A stretch of 64,000 bases of DNA, taken from contig NZ_JRFU01000061.1 in the NCBI RefSeq assembly GCF_003122485.1, positions 1-64,000 of the forward strand, read 5' to 3'. Made by a program: the position numbers and the translations under genes. The notes beneath the pieces were generated by a model. The model did no database searches, was not told the origin of the DNA, and saw nothing but the letters and a program-made list of their open reading frames with translations. Shown here in pieces: positions 60,467 to 64,000 of this stretch (position 1 is the first letter of the stretch; every line of letters begins with the position of its first letter). This DNA is from Eubacterium ramulus (GTDB taxonomy: Bacteria; Bacillota; Clostridia; Lachnospirales; Lachnospiraceae).

Positions 60467-60494
60467 TTGACTTTTCATTTAATTGCTATATAAT
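60467..60494 (+). promoter_or_regulatory. plus-strand sigma-A promoter inside the prophage
   Basis: TTGACT (60467-60472), 16-base spacer, TATAAT (60489-60494), pointing against all phage structural genes. It is followed by a 70-base leader with short complementary segments (TGTGC, GGCACA, AGCACA) and then a ribosome site. Confidence 0.65.
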
Positions 60495-60566
60495 GTGCTT
60501 GTGACGGCACAGAGATAAGAGCTCCATGCCAGCACATACTATTTTTAAGAAAGGATGGTGAATACA

Positions 60567-60680
60567 ATGCTAGATGTTTTAATCATGTTTATGGCTAAAG
60601 TTAAAGCCGTAACTGCCAATGTGGATGCAGAAAAATCCGCAAATGCAATGTGCGAAGTTCTTAGAACAAAAGAACTGTAG
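60567..60680 (+). CDS. 37-aa opposing small protein (moron-like)
   Basis: Reads MLDVLIMFMAKVKAVTANVD then AEKSANAMCEVLRTKEL, preceded by AAGAAAGGATGG and by a good promoter. It is the only plus-strand reading frame in the prophage that I can support with both signals, and it lies in a gap left by the minus-strand genes. It could be a lysogenic-state small protein, or the transcript could act as an antisense or small RNA. Function unknown. Confidence 0.5.
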   Translation: MLDVLIMFMAKVKAVTANVDAEKSANAMCEVLRTKEL

Positions 60681-60763
60681 TACGTATGTGATTCTAAATT
60701 TACTGCAACATTATTTATCCATTTATTCTGCATTGTTTATTGCATTCTTTTGGAAATCAGCTG

Positions 60764-61189
60764 TTATCTTCTCCAAGGACAAGTGTCGTTTGGAGTCCTT
60801 TCAATTGGCATAGTTGCCATGAGTATACTTTCATCCCCATAATGTATAGCATCATGAGTACGCTTAGTAACTGTAATTAAATTTTCTGGGTCAAGAAGTT
60901 TTTCACTTCGATTCTGAATATCAGCCAGAGTAATTGGTTCGATGTGATGGATCAATACTTTCTGTCCACGGATTTCTCGATCAGGGCATCCAAGATCACA
61001 TCCGGAATCTCTGATGATCACAATATCTCTAACTCTTTGCCACTCGGGCGATTTGTAAAAGATTTGATTCAGATAGCGATGACATCCGAACGTTTCTTCA
61101 CCAACTGTCCCTCCAAGTTTCAAATATCTGAATCGTTCTTCGTACGTGGTAAGTGCGATCATCTCTGAATATGTTTTAATAATCATCAT
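60764..61189 (-). CDS. HNH endonuclease
   Basis: About 141 residues; the start overlaps the stop of the preceding gene. HNH core: YKSPEWQRVRDIVIIRDSGCDLGCPDREIRG ... VLIHHIEPITLADI ... LLDPENLITVTKRTHDAIH, with paired cysteines for zinc and the catalytic His in IHHIEP. HNH proteins beside the terminase are needed for cos cleavage in many phages; the location supports that. Confidence 0.88.
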   Translation of the reverse strand: MMIIKTYSEMIALTTYEERFRYLKLGGTVGEETFGCHRYLNQIFYKSPEWQRVRDIVIIRDSGCDLGCPDREIRGQKVLIHHIEPITLADIQNRSEKLLDPENLITVTKRTHDAIHYGDESILMATMPIERTPNDTCPWRR

Positions 61190-61532
61190 ACTGATCACCG
61201 TCGTCTTCTACTTCATCGCCATGACCGCTGTATCGTTTAAATGCATTGATAGCATTGTTGATAGCTTCCTCAGTTCTACCATTCTGCTGTAACGCTTCAG
61301 TTTTTGCTCTTAGCAATTTATTCTCTTCTTCCAGACGCTCACGCTCCAATTTTTCGCGTTTTGTTGCCAATTTTAAATAATGGCAAATAATTGGAGTTGG
61401 CGCTGTTCCATCGCGAAGCTGCTGCTCTGCTGCATCGACTGCCAAAGATATCATTTGATTCTCTCTAGCTTCTGGCGTCATGGCAGGGGGCATTTCTCTG
61501 GCTTCTAATGGTTTTACTACTCTTTTCGCCAT
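61176..61532 (-). CDS. coiled-coil phage protein, possible terminase small subunit
   Basis: 118 residues: MTPEARENQMISLAVDAAEQQLRDGTAPTPIICHYLKLATKREKLERERLEEENKLLRAKTEALQ, then an acidic tail. Proteins of this pattern lie just before HNH and terminase genes in clostridial phages. A DNA-binding helix-turn-helix is not obvious, so small terminase is only an inference. Ribosome site AAAGGAG. Confidence 0.55.
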   Translation of the reverse strand: MAKRVVKPLEAREMPPAMTPEARENQMISLAVDAAEQQLRDGTAPTPIICHYLKLATKREKLERERLEEENKLLRAKTEALQQNGRTEEAINNAINAFKRYSGHGDEVEDDGDQYDDY

Positions 61533-61851
61533 GTTTCATTTCTCCTTTACTTACTTATACGCGCCTTTAGATAGCATTTACGAGAGTTATACAGTACATA
61601 GCAAAAAATGTCTTGTCACAAAATCGGTAAACACAGGTACTTATACACAAATCGAAAGGAGAAGATACTTCTTTTGGACTACGAAAAATGGAGGAATAGG
61701 AGGAAATATTCTTTTTGTACTGTATAGCTCTCGTAAACACCATCTAAAAATATAAATTGTTCTCCAGAAATTTCCCTCCGGAGAAAAAATAAAGACCGCG
61801 CCGATGCAGGGAGGGGGTGCAATTTTTTAGCCCCCCCACTATGCTTTATGA
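61533..61851. other. non-coding region with 22-nt inverted repeats and GC hairpin
   Basis: No convincing gene. Two 22-base arms (61577-61598 and 61716-61737) are inverted copies with one mismatch (core TTTACGAGAG and ATACAGTACA) around 117 bases that contain purine-rich GGAGG stretches. Further left in transcription are TTCTCC/GGAGAA (61760-61785) and a G5/C5 hairpin (about 61811-61837) that may terminate the polymerase-like operon. A cos site could also lie here, next to the HNH and packaging genes. Confidence 0.5.
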
Positions 61852-62130
61852 TTAAGCCGCATCAGTGGTCTCATTTTCATCTGAATCAGATGGTTTTCGT
61901 ACAACTTTTTGATAAATGTTCAAGAAATCATACTTAATTATTTCATCAATTGCGTTTTCAATAGCAATTTTCTTTTCTTCTGAAGACATTTCATCAGAAA
62001 CATTAGCAAATCTATCTAATTTGCCGCAACAATCGTAATTATGTTCAATGTCAAACATGAACCAATCATCAAACTGAGTGAAAGGATTGTAAGGATTGTC
62101 AATTGTTGTTAAAGCACATTCATTTAACAT
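61852..62130 (-). CDS. small acidic phage protein
   Basis: 92 residues, acidic: NPYNPFTQFDDWFMFDIEHNYDCCGKLDRFANVSDEMSSEEKKIAIENAIDEIIKY. It lies 4 bases after the polymerase-like gene, so it is co-transcribed and perhaps its partner. Family not recognised. Confidence 0.65.
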   Translation of the reverse strand: MLNECALTTIDNPYNPFTQFDDWFMFDIEHNYDCCGKLDRFANVSDEMSSEEKKIAIENAIDEIIKYDFLNIYQKVVRKPSDSDENETTDAA

Positions 62131-62134
62131 TACT

Positions 62135-64000
62135 TTACGCTGCTCCTTTCAAGTATTTAGAAACTGTTGATGTTGAAATTCCAAGTTTGTCTGCAATTTG
62201 AGCAATTGTATAAGAAGAAGACAATGCTTTAATCTGTGCCTGCTTTGCTTGATTGATCTCTTTTGATGTTTTCGGCATTGCTCTTTCTCTTAATGAATCA
62301 GCATCACAATTATTAAGTATTCTTTTAAGTATTGTTTCGGATACAGCGCCAGCTTGAATAGCTTCCCATTCTTTGTCAGTGATCTGGATGTTTCGATCTC
62401 GTCTGGATACAGAACCAACTTCCTGTCTATATTTAGTAAGAGCCTGTTGTCCAGCCTTTTTAACGTCTTTCTTACTAAGTTCTGAACCTGCCGCTTTGGC
62501 TACTGCTTGTTTCTCTTTAACAGTGGCCGCTGCTTTAAGGTTAGCAGACCGCTCCCGTATAGCGTTCTTCTCCGCTGTATTGAGCTTATCCATAAGGGAG
62601 TCATACTCGGCTCGGTACTTAGCCTTGGCGTCCTTGTTATACTCGATCTTACCGGTAGACATCTCCAGTTTACGAGCCTCATTAGCCAGGGACTTCATGC
62701 TATTAGCGTAGTCCGCATATACGAGCTCCATAGGATGGCGTCTCTTAGATACCAGAGTGTAGGCATCATCGGTCTCTGCCATGTTGGTACTCTTTTGCAT
62801 ATGCTGTTTAGTAACTTCAGTGACTTCACCGGTACGCTTATTAATCTTCTTTACGGTGTAGTTGACATCATCTGCGGTCTTCCATATGAGGGCACCCTCT
62901 GGGCGTGATGGGTCATACCAATCCTTACCCTTAATGTTGTACCGGGGAGAGCCCTGTCGTTTAGGTACATCGTACTCGCCCTTTGCTCTGGATACGATAG
63001 TCGACGCACCGCCACCGTTATCACCACGATACTTCTTTTTAAGATACGCAATATCGTTATCCCGTTCGCTGGCTTTGTAGTCTAACTTATGCTTTTCTGC
63101 ATCAATGATAACCATACTGTGACGTACCGCTTTCTCCATGTCCTCTGGTTTAGCGCCATACAAATTCATATCGCTGATGAGATTTGAAATCTTACCCATC
63201 TCAAGCTGCTTGGTATGTTCAGACATTACACGATACTCATTACCGTTGCGATAGTAATGTTTCTTACCGTTTGCGTCCACAGATGTCTCGGTGGCTCCAT
63301 AGACAGCTTTATTATCGAAACCAACTAGCCCTTGAAGTGGCGGTGTGGAAGTTATCTTTACTTTACCGGCTTTGTCATGAGTAGGGATACACATAACAGT
63401 GTCGCCATCAAAGTCGGCGCCAGACAATCGTTCGGCCACTTTACTATTGATACCGATAGCATCGCCAGCATCTTTACCAATAACTCTAATTCCTTCACGG
63501 TTTCTGTTATTTACAGTAAGGATTGGAATCTCAAAACTACCAGCATGAGGGTAACGAACTAATGCAAGCTTCGTGCCGTCTGCATAATTCGGCGCATATA
63601 CTTCAGTGTCGCTCATGGATGTCATTGGTAAAATAACATGATACTTCTGTCCAGGTAATGCAGCCGCCTGAAGATGAACGGCCGCGGAGTCACAACTTTG
63701 TGCAAACTTTGCTAAATAATATTTTTTAACTGTAGGATTCTGAAGCGCACAAATCTCAGCATACTCTTCCATCTTATTGGCTTTGGCGATGCCAAGCTGT
63801 TTCTCAGCCATAGCTTTGCTCTGCTTGGATAAAAACTGTGACGGTAATGCATCTTTCCATTCTGACCAATCACCTTCGTCAGCTCGCTTATTAATAAGAC
63901 CAAGCTTTTTATTGGGATTGTCAGATGAACCAGAAATACGTTCTCCAGTTTTTGAATCGTACCAATATTGACCGCCTAGATTGACATCTTTAATTGCCGA
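62135..64000 (-). CDS. DFDGD RNA-polymerase-like protein with C-terminal HTH (partial)
   Basis: At least 621 codons; the frame is open to the window edge, so the N-terminus is missing. LALVRYPHAGSFEIPILTV ... IGINSKVAERLSGADFDGDTVMCIPTH holds the DxDGD metal-binding triad of the double-psi beta-barrel in RNA polymerase beta' and in single-chain phage polymerases of the YonO type. The arginine-containing strand before it and the basic middle (KHKLDYKASERDNDIAYLKKKYRG) fit that family. The C-terminus is a helix-turn-helix (SYTIAQIADKLGISTSTVSKYLKG). I infer a phage RNA polymerase or a derivative of one; its promoters are unknown. Confidence 0.75.
   Translation of the reverse strand, partial: SAIKDVNLGGQYWYDSKTGERISGSSDNPNKKLGLINKRADEGDWSEWKDALPSQFLSKQSKAMAEKQLGIAKANKMEEYAEICALQNPTVKKYYLAKFAQSCDSAAVHLQAAALPGQKYHVILPMTSMSDTEVYAPNYADGTKLALVRYPHAGSFEIPILTVNNRNREGIRVIGKDAGDAIGINSKVAERLSGADFDGDTVMCIPTHDKAGKVKITSTPPLQGLVGFDNKAVYGATETSVDANGKKHYYRNGNEYRVMSEHTKQLEMGKISNLISDMNLYGAKPEDMEKAVRHSMVIIDAEKHKLDYKASERDNDIAYLKKKYRGDNGGGASTIVSRAKGEYDVPKRQGSPRYNIKGKDWYDPSRPEGALIWKTADDVNYTVKKINKRTGEVTEVTKQHMQKSTNMAETDDAYTLVSKRRHPMELVYADYANSMKSLANEARKLEMSTGKIEYNKDAKAKYRAEYDSLMDKLNTAEKNAIRERSANLKAAATVKEKQAVAKAAGSELSKKDVKKAGQQALTKYRQEVGSVSRRDRNIQITDKEWEAIQAGAVSETILKRILNNCDADSLRERAMPKTSKEINQAKQAQIKALSSSYTIAQIADKLGISTSTVSKYLKGAA

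Larger units (their letters stand above)
33606..64000 (-). mobile_element. tailed-phage (siphovirus) prophage, partial
   Basis: All structural genes run right to left in standard order: polymerase-like protein, HNH, packaging, portal, protease-capsid, connectors, tail tube, chaperones, tape measure, baseplate, tail fibres, holin, amidase. No sheath gene, so the tail is non-contractile. Replication, regulation and integrase would lie beyond 64000. 33606-33722 holds no gene. Confidence 0.9.

Noticed and set aside
61675-61726. Short plus-strand peptide frame (LDYEKWRNRRKYSFCTV) inside the inverted-repeat segment
   Set aside because: Starts with TTG, poor spacing to the purine run, only 17 codons, and overlaps the repeat arm; no independent support.
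61577-61737. Two 22-nt repeats as a mini CRISPR array
   Set aside because: The copies are inverted, not direct, there are only two, and the 117-base interval is too long for a spacer; no cas gene is present.

Overview
The window looks like a gut Firmicute of the Lachnospiraceae (Blautia/Dorea/Ruminococcus-like). The inference rests on AT-rich DNA with strong GGAGG ribosome sites and on families common in that group: an EFR1 ferredoxin-flavodoxin, a radical SAM mobile pair, DUF3784, SdpR/SdpI, CadC with a P1B-type ATPase, and SMI1/KNR4 proteins. A tailed-phage prophage on the minus strand fills the second half.  Layout. 1-2.3 kb: an orphan LytTR response regulator and GHKL kinase, downstream of a possible IS200/IS605 end. 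2.3-7.6 kb: accessory debris, namely fragments of unidentified genes, an antitoxin with a frameshifted RelE/ParE toxin, an N-truncated thymidine kinase, a nitroreductase, two lipoproteins and a truncated methyltransferase. 7.6-9.7 kb: a MarR plus two-radical-SAM cassette (the mobile pair). 9.8-10.8 kb: sdpR-sdpI followed by a conjugative-element remnant. 10.9-17.5 kb: an ArsR regulator and a minus-strand operon of a CadC-type repressor, a heavy-metal ATPase with two near-identical metal-binding domains, a small anchored protein, and a fumarate-reductase-like membrane anchor, flavoprotein and iron-sulfur protein. 17.7-25.8 kb: single-gene units (methyltransferase, HEAT-repeat protein, stand-alone EF-Tu domain-2-like protein, DUF3784 protein), an Rrf2/EFR1 divergent pair and an ABC exporter. 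25.3-30.5 kb: at least nine small minus-strand genes, several of SMI1/KNR4 or other immunity-like types, with no toxin gene beside them, lying between two identical 26-bp terminators. 30.5-33.4 kb: an AAA/OLD-like ATPase, a frameshifted PD-(D/E)XK-like nuclease and a C-truncated integrase. 33.5-64 kb: the prophage, read right to left: a DFDGD RNA-polymerase-like protein, packaging, head, tail and lysis.  Three themes stand out. First, short imperfect inverted repeats (about 36-47 bp when complete, arms like AAATTCCGATTT / AAACTGGAATT) lie between the stop of one gene and the ribosome site of the next at several single-gene units and bracket the radical SAM cassette; they resemble recombination sites of gene cassettes. 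Second, the ATPase-nuclease pair, the immunity array, the integrase remnant and two 17-bp direct repeats suggest mobile elements accreted at one attachment site. Third, the prophage carries an RNA-polymerase-like protein with a C-terminal HTH, a two-domain Tad2 (Thoeris anti-defence) homologue inside its structural operon, and a plus-strand promoter with a 37-codon reading frame opposing all other phage genes.  All names come from reading motifs by eye; no database search was run.
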